Positions 1-10,499 of a stretch of DNA of 64,000 bases are shown one piece after another. Position 1 is the first letter of the stretch, and each line of letters opens with the position of its first letter. This DNA is from Persicaria tinctoria. Taxonomy: Eukaryota; Streptophyta; Magnoliopsida; Caryophyllales; Polygonaceae. The translations under genes and the position numbers were made by a program. The notes beneath the pieces are model-generated. The model did not search any database. It was not told where the DNA came from and saw only the letters and a list, made by a program, of their open reading frames with translations. The DNA lies in assembly GCA_037127255.1 (NCBI GenBank), contig JBANSL010000020.1, positions 57,857,598 through 57,921,597 on the forward strand, read 5' to 3'.

Positions 1-660
1 GGTAACATTTTTTTTTGTGGTGCACTGTTTCAACTATTCGATAAGGTGATATTAACTATTCGCTCGTTTATAGTTATTATTCGTGTGTAAAAAGCATTAA
101 TCGTTTAGATAATAGCAAAAGAGTTGGTCAATTTTGCAACTATTCGCTAGGTTAATAGTAATTATTCATTAAATTGATCATTATTATTCGTCTGTAAAGA
201 GGAGTTAACTATTAGATAATAGCAAAATGTTGGTCAATTTTTCAACTATTCGTTAGCTTGATAGTAAATATTCGTTAAGTTGATAGTAATTATTCGTTAG
301 GTTGAAAGAGTATATATAAATGTAATTCTTGATAACCCATACGAATAATTCATTATTATAAACGAATAATGACTATGAACTTGCCAAATAGTCAATAAAT
401 TCATTGAAAATTTTATACAGAGTTTAAATTTTAAGAAAACCACATATAATTACCCACATACATATGAATAATTCCTTATTATTAACGAATAGTGACTTTG
501 AACTTGCCGAATAGTTAATCAGCTTGAATTTCACGAAACCTACATCTAATTTCTCTCATATACCTGAATAATTCATTATTATCAATGAATAATTACTCTG
601 AATTTGCCGAATATAAGATAAATTCATGAACAGTTTTAAACCAAAAACAATTGTAAAACA
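1..660. repeat. AT-rich degenerate tandem repeats with ATTCG core
   Basis: Two kinds of short repeat are visible. From 1 to about 310 a motif close to AACTATTCGTTAGGTTGATAG recurs in imperfect copies. From about 320 to 640 there are three degenerate copies, 100-130 bp apart, of a block containing GAATAATTCATTATTA followed by GAACTTGCCGAATAG (starts near 335, 468 and 565). No coding potential is seen. The array is cut by the window edge, so it may be part of a larger element whose left end lies outside. The class is unknown. Confidence 0.6.
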
Positions 661-739
661 AATCCGGGTTAATTAACTCCTCTTTTATTTTGAATATAAC
701 TTCCCAAAAAACAGATCGATTGAGAGATTACAGAGATGT

Positions 740-1290
740 GAAGGCGCTAGACTCTTAACCTGTTGGGTTTGAGATTCTTGGAGATGAAGGTCGAATAAGG
801 CGAGGAAGAGGAATCTAAGTCGTAGATTGTCATCATCGCCTCCGCAAATTGCCATCGCCACTTCTCCATAGCCATCCCCCCTTCGCCTCGGCTAGTTGCC
901 GAAATCTTCATCGTACCAGATTCTAGCGAGGGAGAGGAGAGGGAGATGGTTACATCGGCGGCGGTTATGAGGAAGATGGCTGCAGCAACGCCGGACTTAA
1001 GGGCAAGAGAGGGCAACGAGGAACGAAGATGGTTGCAGCAGCGCTGGACTTGAGGGCGAGAGAGGGCATCACACCAGATTCGCCTTCGCTTCCACCATCG
1101 TCGACCACCATAGCTTCAACCATCTCCTTAAGCCACCTCGGCTTGCCGGTCGCCATCATCTACTTCAACTGCCCAAGGGAAAGAGGTCATGGAGGAAGAA
1201 GACAATGATCGAGAAGGAGCGACCATGGGATTGTCGTGAGGGAGCAAGAAGAAGGCGGAGAGCAGAGAGGGATACAGTTTAGGGTTTTTT
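740..1290. other. GC-rich island with internal duplication, not a recognisable gene
   Basis: This 550-bp stretch is much richer in GC than its flanks. Short open frames exist on the minus strand but match no family I recognise and start or end arbitrarily. A block of about 45 bp beginning AGATGGCTGCAGCAACG (near 975) is repeated near 1027 with a few changes, which is why two of the minus-strand frames share the peptide MPSLALKS. It may be a captured or decayed gene fragment inside a transposon, similar in look to the GC-rich parts of the two Mutator-like elements elsewhere in the window, but I could not define its ends. Confidence 0.4.
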
Positions 1291-2474
1291 CATCCCTCGG
1301 AGATTAAAACACACGTACAAACAAATGAGGGTGATATAAAAAAAAGCAGTGGGTCCCACATTTTTTATTTAAAAACTATAAAAATAATCTAATTAATCAC
1401 GACCTTTAATTTTACTTCGATCAATGGCCTATATTTGTTAACATTTAACACCGTAAGGCTTGTTAACATTTGATCTATATTCTATCTCATGAACTTTTTA
1501 ACCATGCTTGAGCTCGATCGCTTGTTTTCTCATCAAACTCGAGCTCAAATCAGAATCAAGTTTTAGTAAAAAACTTTTTTTTAAAAATATGATTGATTCA
1601 AGACTGAAGCTCAAAAATTCGTGTTCAAGACGAACTACTTGACCTAGCTCACTAAAATCAAGCCTTGTATATCCCACATTGGTATTACCAGGAATCCAAT
1701 TCTTGTATATAAATAAGTAAGCACTCCTCCCAATGCTAATTGATTTTAGGATTGAACTCCATCAATTTTGTGGGTTTAGCTTGGCTAGCGCATGGTGCAC
1801 TCGGACCTGTGACCCCCATATGTAAGTAAAAGTGGAGGGTTTTTTTTAATTAGGTAAAAGAGGTGTATGAATGACAAAAAGTAGATAAAAATAGTTTTAA
1901 AAAAACTAGAAAATAGAGCTTTTTGGTGTTTATTTTGCAAAATGATCGTTTTACCCATTCTTTTTTATCTTATTTGGTTTGAAAGTACTGCAATACCCAT
2001 AATAATAACCAAATAAACTCCATTTTTTACAAATAAACTATTTTTCGTCCCATACGGAGTTTATATTATCCCATAATCTTTCAACCTCTATTTTACACAA
2101 AAATTTAATTTAACATGTTTATAAATTTTAGTCACTTTTTTAACTCCACCCCATACAGATCCTAAGTTTCAATTTTCCTTTGTTTATTTCTATGTTTTAT
2201 AAAATAAATTTATTCAAAAATTTTCTTATAATGATCGAGAATTACAAGTTAAAAAATCAAATATTAGATAACAATTTCTCGATGATTATGTTTCTTGTTC
2301 AACCAAACGCTCCCTTAATCGACATCCATCATCTGCTACTACAGTTTGAGATCGTCTCCATTTTACATATCTTCAGAGAAATTAATCGGTGAGCGGACAA
2401 GACTGTACATCTATTCTTGATTTCGACTGTGGAAGATCGGCTTTTTAATACTTCGTAGAAAACTTTTTATCTGC
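1291..2474. other. Intergenic AT-rich DNA
   Basis: No gene is seen. Around 1500-1680 the sequence has several GAGCTC-rich words resembling the subterminal motifs of the hAT-type elements at 35100 and 43516, so an old fragment of that family may lie here, without clear ends. Confidence 0.4.
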
Positions 2475-2479
2475 ATCCA

Positions 2480-3861
2480 TGATTGACGGTTTTTAGTCGC
2501 GTAAACCGTATCAAAATAAACTCAAACCTACAAACTAGTATAGCAAGTAAGTAAGAGGTTGATCCCACGGAGAAACAAGTATTCCTTTGGAATATGTATT
2601 TACCAATTAGTGAAAATGGGGGGTTTTGGGTGATTGAAATAAGAAAGAAAACAAAATAAACTATAAACAAGTTGATGCAAAACAATTTAGAGAATATCGC
2701 TCTACCTACAAATATCCACTTTATTTGCTTGAATTGATATTGTAACTTTCTCTCGTCCTTTTAGTATTCCTATGCATGCCCTTGTCCCGACCTAATATAG
2801 TTACTAGTCCAATCAGTCCTAAAAACCCTTATCAATCGAACAGTCCCTAAAAAGGATTTAACCCAATTGATAGCTTTAAGTTCAGAGATTAACCAAGGTA
2901 TTCGCAGTCCCTATAGAGGGATTTAACAACACATTCAACTTCCTACCTATCCAATCAAGTTAAATCAGCCCTAAAGGGACAAGTTTCCTACTTGGGTTAA
3001 GGTTCACAATCAGGAATCTACAGAACCATAGCAATTGAATTGATCTAACTAGTTGGCCAGACAAGATAGAACAAAACAATCAATCAATAAGCGCAAAGAA
3101 GTTGAAGCATTCAATAAAGGAATTAAAGAACAAGATTCAGAAACGCACAACTCAATCCAAACAAAGCTTCAAATTGCAAATAGAACAAAGAGAGTTTAGC
3201 CGCCCATGGCAAACATCGCTCTCAATCTCCAACTATAATCGTCTTGAATCCTAACCTAATGAATGAATGGAAACCTAGGGCTAAGCCCTCTCTAAGCTCC
3301 TCCAATTTCGTGCCCCTTTTCGTGTCCAAGTCGGCCTCCCAAAAGACAAGATAGATAAATAGGGTTTAGATAGAACAAAACTGTCGCCGAATGCAAAACG
3401 CGTCGCTCTGGGCAAATGCGGCGGCCGCGGCATGGAAGCTAGTTGTGGCCGTTGCAATGGTCTTTTTCGAAAAATCTACTTTGAATCAACTCTCGAAGTC
3501 AACAGGAAAGTTGTAGCTCTCTGAAAGAGCTTTCCAACACATGGTCTCAATAGTCAATCGGACAACTGAGGCCTCCAGAAAGTAGAAATCAACTATTCGT
3601 TTAGGCTCGCTTCTTCTTCTCATGACCTCTTTAAATATTCATGTAAGCTTCTTCGATCAACTAAACATTCTCATCCAATGCGTTATCCACTCATGTCTCA
3701 TCCTCGGATCCACAGTTACCTAAAATAATCAATAAAAGTGTGCAGATTCCGACTCCACCAACATAAAGAGCAAATATGCAAATTGTACTTAAACCATGCA
3801 TGATATGCATCATAACTAAACTAAATGCAACCTATTATGACCATCTAAATGCATGCTATCA
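2480..3861 (-). repeat. 3' LTR of the Athila-like element
   Basis: This is the left of two long direct repeats; on the minus strand it begins TGATAGCATGC. Compared with the right copy it lacks a piece of about 45 bp next to a GCGGCCGC site (near 3420) and about 35 bp near 3590. It is immediately flanked by ATCCA on the left and by the purine tract on the right. Confidence 0.8.
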
Positions 3862-3874
3862 AACTCCCCCATGC
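3862..3874 (-). other. Polypurine tract of the Athila-like element
   Basis: On the minus strand the sequence GCATGGGGGAGTT directly precedes the TG start of the 3' LTR, the usual place for plus-strand DNA priming in LTR retroelements. It fixes the element's orientation. Confidence 0.65.
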
Positions 3875-5857
3875 TTAAGCTTTTGCTTGTCATCAAGCAA
3901 TGAAAAACAAATATAGAATTAATCATCCCACAAATAAGATCTTCATGCTATAGTTTTAGAAAAGCAATATCAAGCAATAGGAGCCATGAATAAGAGAACA
4001 AATATCCTAACAAATGTATGAGCGATCCAATAGTAAAGGCAAATTTAATCCAACCTCACCGAGATAATGTGTTTCATTCAAGCTCCCATGTGTTTAGGCT
4101 TTAAAGTCCAACTCTCAACTCAATCCAAAATGCTCTATACACCGTGAAAGTCATCACTTGCAAACAACTTCTTGATGACTTTTATAGGGTTGTAATGGGG
4201 CTTTGGTAGGAACATAAGCCATGAGAAATATTTAGGCTTGTGGTGCTAAAAATCTGGGAAAAAGGAAAAACAACCAACTAGAAAAACACCAAAACTTCCA
4301 TACTTCGCAAACCATTCCAATGACATAAACTCCAATACACATCAATAAGCACTCTTCGATTTCAATAGTCATACAACTCATGCATTTTTTTTTCCATTTT
4401 GATGACTTCTTTTCTTTTCTTTTATGCTTACTTTTGCCCCTACGTGAGTTTTATCCTCTCTAGGTCCAAGCTTACTAGACTTTTACTCTTAAGTAAATTT
4501 TATCCTCCTTAGGCCCCTAGTAATAATTCATCTCTATTATGCAAGAAGGGTTACCTTATTTCTGCTATGGCTCTCGCAATGCACTATCATACATACATCA
4601 TCTCCATAAAGATTTTTCACCAAGTCTCCGCCTAATTCCTGGATAGGGTCAGACTAATCATTGGTTATGATATATTTTTGTGTAACTATAAAAAAGAATA
4701 GGATTTAAGGATCAGATGGCTTCAAGCAAAGGATAATGCAAGGGTAGATAAGGTATAATATGGCTAAAGAAAACATGCCTCAATCATTTGAGATTCACAC
4801 GCAACAAACATGTGCAATAAGGTCATGAAAAACAAACATATGAAGAGTATAATCACACAATAAAAGCAAAAGGGAAATAATATGTAAAGTCCCTATAAGG
4901 CCAAAACAAACTCACAAGGGTTATATTTTTGCTAGATTTCAATTAAACCTCAACTATGAACCATACTTGCTCAATTATATTCTCAAATCATGCTCTAAAA
5001 ATCATTTTCAAGCAATTCAATCAAATCATGGGATTTATGCATTAAGATCATAAAAATAAATTAGAGGACAAACTAAACCAAGATGGGTATCTTTAATAAC
5101 ACCTAAATGCAATGCATGATATTTTTGTGATTTTTTTTTTCAAATGTGATATATGAGTAAAAATAAATATGAAAACATAAATAAACATGATAACATAAGT
5201 AAACATGATATGCAAACTCTATCTATATGCAATGCCATCCCTCCCCCACACTTAAACCTTTCATTGTCCTCAATGAAACATAAAAGGCAACAAAAAATAA
5301 AAAAATAGAGGAATAGATGAATGAAATACTCACAATGTGGTTGACGAATAGGCTCATGAACAAATACCAATCCATTGCTTCGACTGGGTCTTGCGGCGGC
5401 CGCTGCCTGCCTGCTTCAGCTGATTCCGGTGACTTTTCCTGAAAAGTTAGTCTATCCAAAAACTAAAAGCAACTATCTAATGCCTAATGGGAAACCTAAT
5501 TTATTGAAAAGAAAACTAGCTAATTATGAATTGAAATAACTAAATTAGAAAACTTACCTCGGGTTGCCTCCCGATAAGCGCCTTTCTTTAATGTCATGGC
5601 TTGACTTATTCTCAGTCTTAGGATCTTACCTATCAGACATTTCCAAGGCCCTCAACAACCTAGCATATTCCTCTGCACACATTTTACAAAGTACATCATA
5701 GCACAATAAATTGAAAGCATAAAATATGGAATTCAAAAACCCTTTCAATCTATCAAAGATTCTAGCATGACTCTCTGCAGAAGGAATATGATACCACTAG
5801 CATAATTCCGCTGGTGGCTTCTTAAAATAGCAATCAAAAGGATCAACATAATCACCA

Positions 5858-6998
5858 TTACCTTCCAAATTGCAAAAGTTTATCCTTATTACCTCTTGAG
5901 CCTCGGACCTCAGTTGATGGCTCTGGACCTTGTTCATCAATGAGCGAGTTCAGAATGGATGGTGCAGAAGAAGTAGGAATCACAACACATGTAACCTCAT
6001 GCGTCGACTCATGATATTCCAAGTCAGGAAGCGCTAGACCCCCTCCTCCATCGTCGAAGACACTATCGCTGTCTGCAACCAATTCCTCCTCTTCTTCTTC
6101 GAAGCTCCTTTCTTTCTCACCTTTTGCACGTAAAATTTGAATGAGTTGGCTCATCTGATTCTCCAATTTTTCAAGTCGACTCATTTTTTCTTCTTCCAAC
6201 TGCTGCAACACTTGTGTGAGAGTTCAGATTGATACTTCCTGCTCAACTTGTCGACTCATGTTGCAGAAAAAATCTCAAATTTCAAAGAGTCACATATCCA
6301 ATAGGCCTGCATTACTCATGGACTCAGCAAGATTCCGTGTTTCAGCATTCATCCCATCAAATATGCAAACACACATCTCCCGCACACCATATTGATAACC
6401 CCATGAACCAAGGTCGTTAACATACTCATGCAATCTAGTGAAATATTGGTGAAAGTTCTCACATTCAAACTGCAACAATCTCAACATCTTAAATTGAGTC
6501 CCAACTTATAAACATCCAAATTGATTTCAATAACGAGATGAGGCGGATCCAAGTGGCTCAACAAATTACAATTCCAATTATTTCAGAGATTTTCCCTATG
6601 CAGACGGAGGTGGTTGTTAGTGACGACTATGTTATCATCTCTTTTGACGAGAAGATCTTAGAAGATTGGATAGATGAGCAAGATGAGGAAAATTTGACAA
6701 AGTGTTCTTCCATAAGGGGCAACATGGACAATTCTTGTGACGTTTGCGGAGCCAGACATGGAAGTTCTAGTTGTCCGATTTGGAGCTCTAATTGTGCAAT
6801 CTCATGTATGATATCCATATCACGAGAAAGTCGAGTTTTGCACAAATGATGTACTTCCTTAACCTTTTCGATCGGAACCCTAAACACTGGACAATCTTTA
6901 AATATATGATTAGAAACTCCGCAAAAATCACAATACAAACCATGAGTCATCTTTAGAGGCACACACCTAGACACACGAACACAAACGGTTAGTAGCAC
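5858..6998 (-). pseudogene. Decayed gag region of the Athila-like element
   Basis: Three open segments in different minus-strand frames carry gag-like features. Segment 6998-6627 has a zinc knuckle of CX2CX4HX4C form (peptide CDFCGVSNHIFKDC) near its start. Segment 6487-6290 has the peptide ENFHQYFTRLHEYV and a conserved-looking ETRNLAESMSNAGLLDM, as in the capsid part of Athila-like gag proteins. Segment 6211-5858 starts with a coiled-coil-like stretch (RLEKLENQMSQLIQIL) and an acidic run. The frames are not continuous, so no single gag protein can be made. In this reading the zinc knuckle lies upstream of the capsid-like part, opposite to the usual order. No pol frame follows. Confidence 0.6.
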
Positions 6999-7087
6999 GG
7001 GTGTTATGAACCGTAAGATAGGCTCACAACAAAATTAGTTATATACAATAATCGGCAAACACACAAAACAAAGAAATAAACTTTGAT

Positions 7088-7105
7088 TCCCCGGTAACGG
7101 CGCCA
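7088..7105 (-). other. Primer-binding site, tRNA-Asp type
   Basis: The minus strand reads TGGCGCCGTTACCGGGGA, one base different from the tRNA-Asp-complementary site known from plant Athila-type elements. Reverse transcription would start here. It is separated from the identified LTR boundary (7314) by about 200 bp rather than lying next to it. Confidence 0.75.
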
Positions 7106-7109
7106 AATT

Positions 7110-7313
7110 TGACGGAGGGAAAACCTGTCGTTGATCCGTCAAAGAAATCTCACACCTATAACTAGTACAACAATAAGCAAGAGGTCGATCCACAAGGAAA
7201 TTTATGATTCAAGTATGATTTAGATGTCAATTAAAGTAGCCAAATTGGGGGGGGGGGTTTAAGTGTGAAAGTTCCGCTTTTTATCAAACCGGATTGAAGA
7301 AAGCAAGAGTAAA
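7110..7313 (-). repeat. Extra, diverged LTR-end-like segment
   Basis: This segment starts TGACGGAGGG next to the primer site and has the same layout as the first 190 bp of the LTRs: an ACTAGTA word, then AAGCAAGAGGTCGATCC, then a G-run. It is too diverged to align throughout and has no counterpart at the outer end of the left LTR. It looks like the U5 end of a related LTR lying in tandem with the proper one. Confidence 0.55.
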
Positions 7314-8750
7314 TGATTTTGAGTGACTGTTTTTAGTCGCGTAAACAGTATCAAAATAAACTCAAACCTACAAACTAGTATATCAAGTAAGTAAGAGGTC
7401 GATCCCACAGAGAAACAAGTATTCCTTTGGAATGTGTATTTACCAATTAGTGAAAAGGGGGGGTTTTGGGGTGATTGAAATAAGAAAGAAAACAAAATAA
7501 ACTATAAACAAGTTGATGCAAAACAATTTAGAGAATATCGCTCTACCTACAACTATCCACTTTATTTAGTTGAATTGATATTGTAACTTTCTCTAGTCCT
7601 TTTAGTATTCCTATGAATGCCCTTGTCCCGACCTAATATAGTTACTAGTCCAATCAGTCCTAAAAAACCTTATCAATCGAACAGTCCCTAAAAAAGGATT
7701 TAACTCAATTGATAGCTTTAAGTTCAGAGATTAACCAAGGTATTCGCAGTCCCTAAAGAGAGATTTAACAACACATTCAACTTCCTACCTATCCAATCAG
7801 TTCAATCAGCCATAAAGGGACAAGTTTGCTACTTGGGTTAAGGTTCACAATCAGGAATCTACAGAACAATAGCAATTGAATTGATCTAACTAGTTGACCA
7901 GACAAGATAGAACAAAACAATCAATCAATAAGCGGAAAGAAGTTGAAGCATTCAATAAAGGAATTAAAGAACAAGATTCAGAAACGCACAACTCAATCAA
8001 AACAAAGCTTCAAATTGCAAATAGAACGAAGAGAGTTTAGCCGCCCATGGCAAACATCGCTCTCAATCTCCAACTATAATCGTCTTGACTCCTAACCTAA
8101 TGAATGAATGGAAACCTAGGGCTAAGCCCTCTCTAAACTCCTCCAATTTTGTGCCCCTTTTCGTGTCCAAGTTGGCCTCCCAAAAGATAAGATAGATAAA
8201 TAGGGTTTAAATAGAACAAAATTGTCGCCAAATGCAAAACGCGTTGCTCTGGGCAAATGCGGCGGCCGCTGCTTCATTGATGTGTTGCGGCCGCGGCATA
8301 TGTGATGTGCCCTCTGCAATGGTCTTTTACGAAAAATCTACTTTGAATCAACTCTCGACGTCTACAGAAAAGTTGTAGCTCTCTGAAAGAGTTTTCCAAC
8401 GCATGGTCATAATAGTCAATCAGACAACCGACGCCTCCAAAAAGCGGAAAACAAATTCAGCATGCCTGGCAACAACTTTTGTAGATTTGTTCTTCGTTTA
8501 GGTTCGTTTTTTTCTTCTCAGTACCTCTTTAGATCTTCATGTAAGCTTTTTCAATGAACTAAAAATCCTCATCTAATGCATTATCAACCCATGTCTTATC
8601 CTCAGATCCACAGTTACTTGAAATAATCAATAAAAGTGTGCAGATTCCGACTCTACCAACATAAAAAGCAAATATACAAATTGTACTTAAACCATGTATC
8701 ATAACTAAACTAAATGCAACGTATTATTACAATCTAAATGCATGCTATCA
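7314..8750 (-). repeat. 5' LTR of the Athila-like element
   Basis: Right-hand copy of the long direct repeat, closely similar to 2480-3861 over its whole length, with indels (an extra GCGGCCGC-containing piece near 8270 and an extra piece near 8450). It ends CATGCTATCA and is followed by the ATCCA target duplication. Short open frames within it (for example 8122-8319) are LTR sequence and not genes. Confidence 0.8.
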
Positions 8751-8755
8751 ATCCA

Positions 8756-9184
8756 CAAGAATATCATTGGTGGATGGACTAGCATATACTAGCCTCTCTC
8801 AAATTCTTATTTATATTTAAAAAAACAAAACAAAAAACGCTCCCTTAATTCTACGTATAAACTAAATCCGTCAGTGTCTCACGGATACTCGTGTCTGAAA
8901 TAACGGCTCGTCGAGTGGTCATTGGAGCTTCCCCTAAGATTTCTTTTAACTTCAACCTAAAAGTAATAAATATATGACGGCGTCGATTGCATTATCAAAA
9001 GTATTTAAAGTAATATACGGAGTATTTGACTTGCATAAATTTTAGGAGATAAAATTATTATAATAAAATCTTATTTATTTTAACTATCATCTCTAACGAC
9101 TACTCCATAAAATCTTATTTATTTTAACTATCAAAAAATCTTACTCCGTATTTATTTGAATTAATTATTTTTTATAGTTTGATA
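8756..9184. other. Intergenic AT-rich DNA
   Basis: No gene, RNA or bounded repeat is recognised. A short direct repeat (AAAATCTTATTTATTTTAAC, twice near 9064 and 9110) is the only structure seen. Confidence 0.5.
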
Positions 9185-9429
9185 TTCCCTCCGTTAATTA
9201 AAATATGTTGTTTTAGAAAGTAAATCTTGTTAAGAAAAACATATCATTTTAGATATTTTGTCACCCAATTTACAAAATTGTCCTTGTAATGATTAGATAA
9301 CTGTTAGTTGTATTTTTTTTAAAAAGTAAAAAAAAAAAGAGTTACAAAGAGGAGTATAAGTGTTTTTTTTTTGTTTTCTTACAAATTGTGCAAAATTCTG
9401 GAGAGACCTGTTTTAATTAACGGAGGGAG
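9185..9429. mobile_element. Stowaway-like MITE
   Basis: The ends are inverted copies of TTCCCTCCGTTAATTAAAA, and the element is flanked by TA on both sides, the target duplication of Tc1/mariner-type Stowaway elements. It is 245 bp long, non-coding and AT-rich. Confidence 0.8.
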
Positions 9430-9454
9430 TATTTATTAGCAATAAGTAATCCAT

Positions 9455-9750
9455 TTATTATTTAAAATTTGTCGTTTGCTATTTATACACGATTTTTTAG
9501 ACCGCCAGACCCCGATTTATTCGGGGAAAGAGTGCGTACATCCTGACCCCCCAAGCCCCGTTTAATTGCGGGATATACTGGGTAGTTGTTGTTGTTTTAC
9601 ATTTGTGTTTATAAATTAAGTATATCTGTATAGTAATAAGTTTGAAATTGTTTTAAAAAAATATTTTAAAAGTTAATATTTTATATAGTTTTTAACATCT
9701 TAAAAGGTGTGCATGAATAGTAAAACGCCAAGTTTTAATTAACGGATGAA
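9455..9750. mobile_element. Stowaway-like MITE interrupted by a SINE fragment
   Basis: The left part (to 9500) has the family sequence TTTGTCGTTTGCTATTTATAC and the right part (from 9598) has the family's other half, including ATAGTTTTTAACATCTTAAA and AGTTTTAATTAACGGATGAA. The SINE-like fragment at 9501-9597 separates the halves. The outer ends are eroded and only approximate. Confidence 0.5.
9501..9597 (+). mobile_element. SINE 3' fragment
   Basis: The sequence GATATACTGGGTAGTTGTTG with a TTG-repeat tail is the typical 3' end of a common plant SINE group. The upstream part (GGGGAAAGAGTGCGTACATC) is also SINE-like. The pol III promoter boxes are absent, so this is a 5'-truncated copy. Confidence 0.6.
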
Positions 9751-9922
9751 ATATCTCCTTAATTTAATTATCTAAAATAAATAAAATTTTATATAGTTTT
9801 TAGCATGCAGAAATGTCAAACATCTATTATTTCCGACCGATGGAGTATAAAATTTCTACAGTACTATATAAAAAAAGTTAAAAAGGTTTTACCAAACTAT
9901 CCAGTAAACATAGATTGTAGTA

Positions 9923-10170
9923 CTCCCCCGTCTCAAAATACATGTCTTTTTAGGACGGAGCATGAGAATTAAGGAGTAGGTTAAGTGTAATGATTAGATG
10001 TAAAAAGTAGTTTAAGTGGAATTATTAAACTTGTATTTGTTTATTCTTTTTTTAATTTGTGAGGAGGAGAGTAGGAGTGATATAAAAATTAGAGAAATAA
10101 TTAGATTTAAAAATAGGTTAAGTGTAATGATTAAAATCTAAAAAGGACATGTATTTTGAGACGGAGCGAA
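9923..10170. mobile_element. Stowaway-like MITE
   Basis: Terminal inverted repeats CTCCCCCGTCTCAAAATACA (left) and TGTATTTTGAGACGGAGCGA (right) enclose about 248 bp. TA flanks the left side and a TA lies at 10171. It sits 330 bp upstream of the CYP78A start codon, so it may contribute to that promoter region. Confidence 0.75.
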
Positions 10171-10399
10171 TACAAATTTGTTGCGTAACTCCATCAAAAA
10201 AAATCGTTCGAATCAAATCAAATTCCCTTAAACTAATGAATGACACTATCGAATGGTGTATGTGGGTCAAAAGTAAATTCTAACCGAGTAAAAAGTAAAT
10301 CACATTTTTCACCTTTTCACTTATTCGTTATTTAAAAAAAATAAAAAACAATATTCTAGGAGTGTAGGAGGAGAGGAAGTGGCAGCGACTGGGAGTGCC

Positions 10400-10406
10400 T
10401 ATATAA
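10400..10406 (+). promoter_or_regulatory. TATA box of the CYP78A gene
   Basis: TATATAA lies 94-100 bp before the CYP78A start codon in a GC-rich setting and is followed by a C-rich leader of about 65 nt. It is the only good TATA match in the 200 bp before the gene. A promoter role is inferred from position. Confidence 0.5.
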
Positions 10407-10499
10407 TTAACCGCCTCCCCCGCTTCACTCCATCACACTCTTCCTCTTCTCCCAAACAACTCCCCTCACCCAAGAAACCTCCTTACCTCCTACCTGACA

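Larger units (their letters stand above)
2480..8750 (-). mobile_element. Gag-only Athila-like (Ty3-gypsy type) LTR retroelement
   Basis: Two long direct repeats (2480-3861 and 7314-8750) begin with TG and end with CA, and the outer flanks carry the same 5-bp sequence ATCCA (2475-2479 and 8751-8755), as expected of a target-site duplication. Orientation is minus: a purine tract reading GCATGGGGGAGTT abuts the left LTR (the 3' LTR) and a primer site similar to those complementary to tRNA-Asp lies at 7088-7105, followed by gag-like frames. No protease, reverse transcriptase or integrase motif is seen in the 3.4-kb interior, so the element is non-autonomous and would need proteins from a relative. 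The interior from 3876 to 5850 appears non-coding. Assignment to the Athila group rests on the primer site, gag features and LTR style, and is an inference. Confidence 0.8.

Noticed and set aside
6538..6849. Plus-strand frame with a CX2CX3HX4C motif resembling a zinc knuckle
   Set aside because: It is the complement of the minus-strand gag-like frame of the Athila-like element, where a proper zinc knuckle and neighbouring gag-like peptides are found; the plus-strand motif is a chance shadow.
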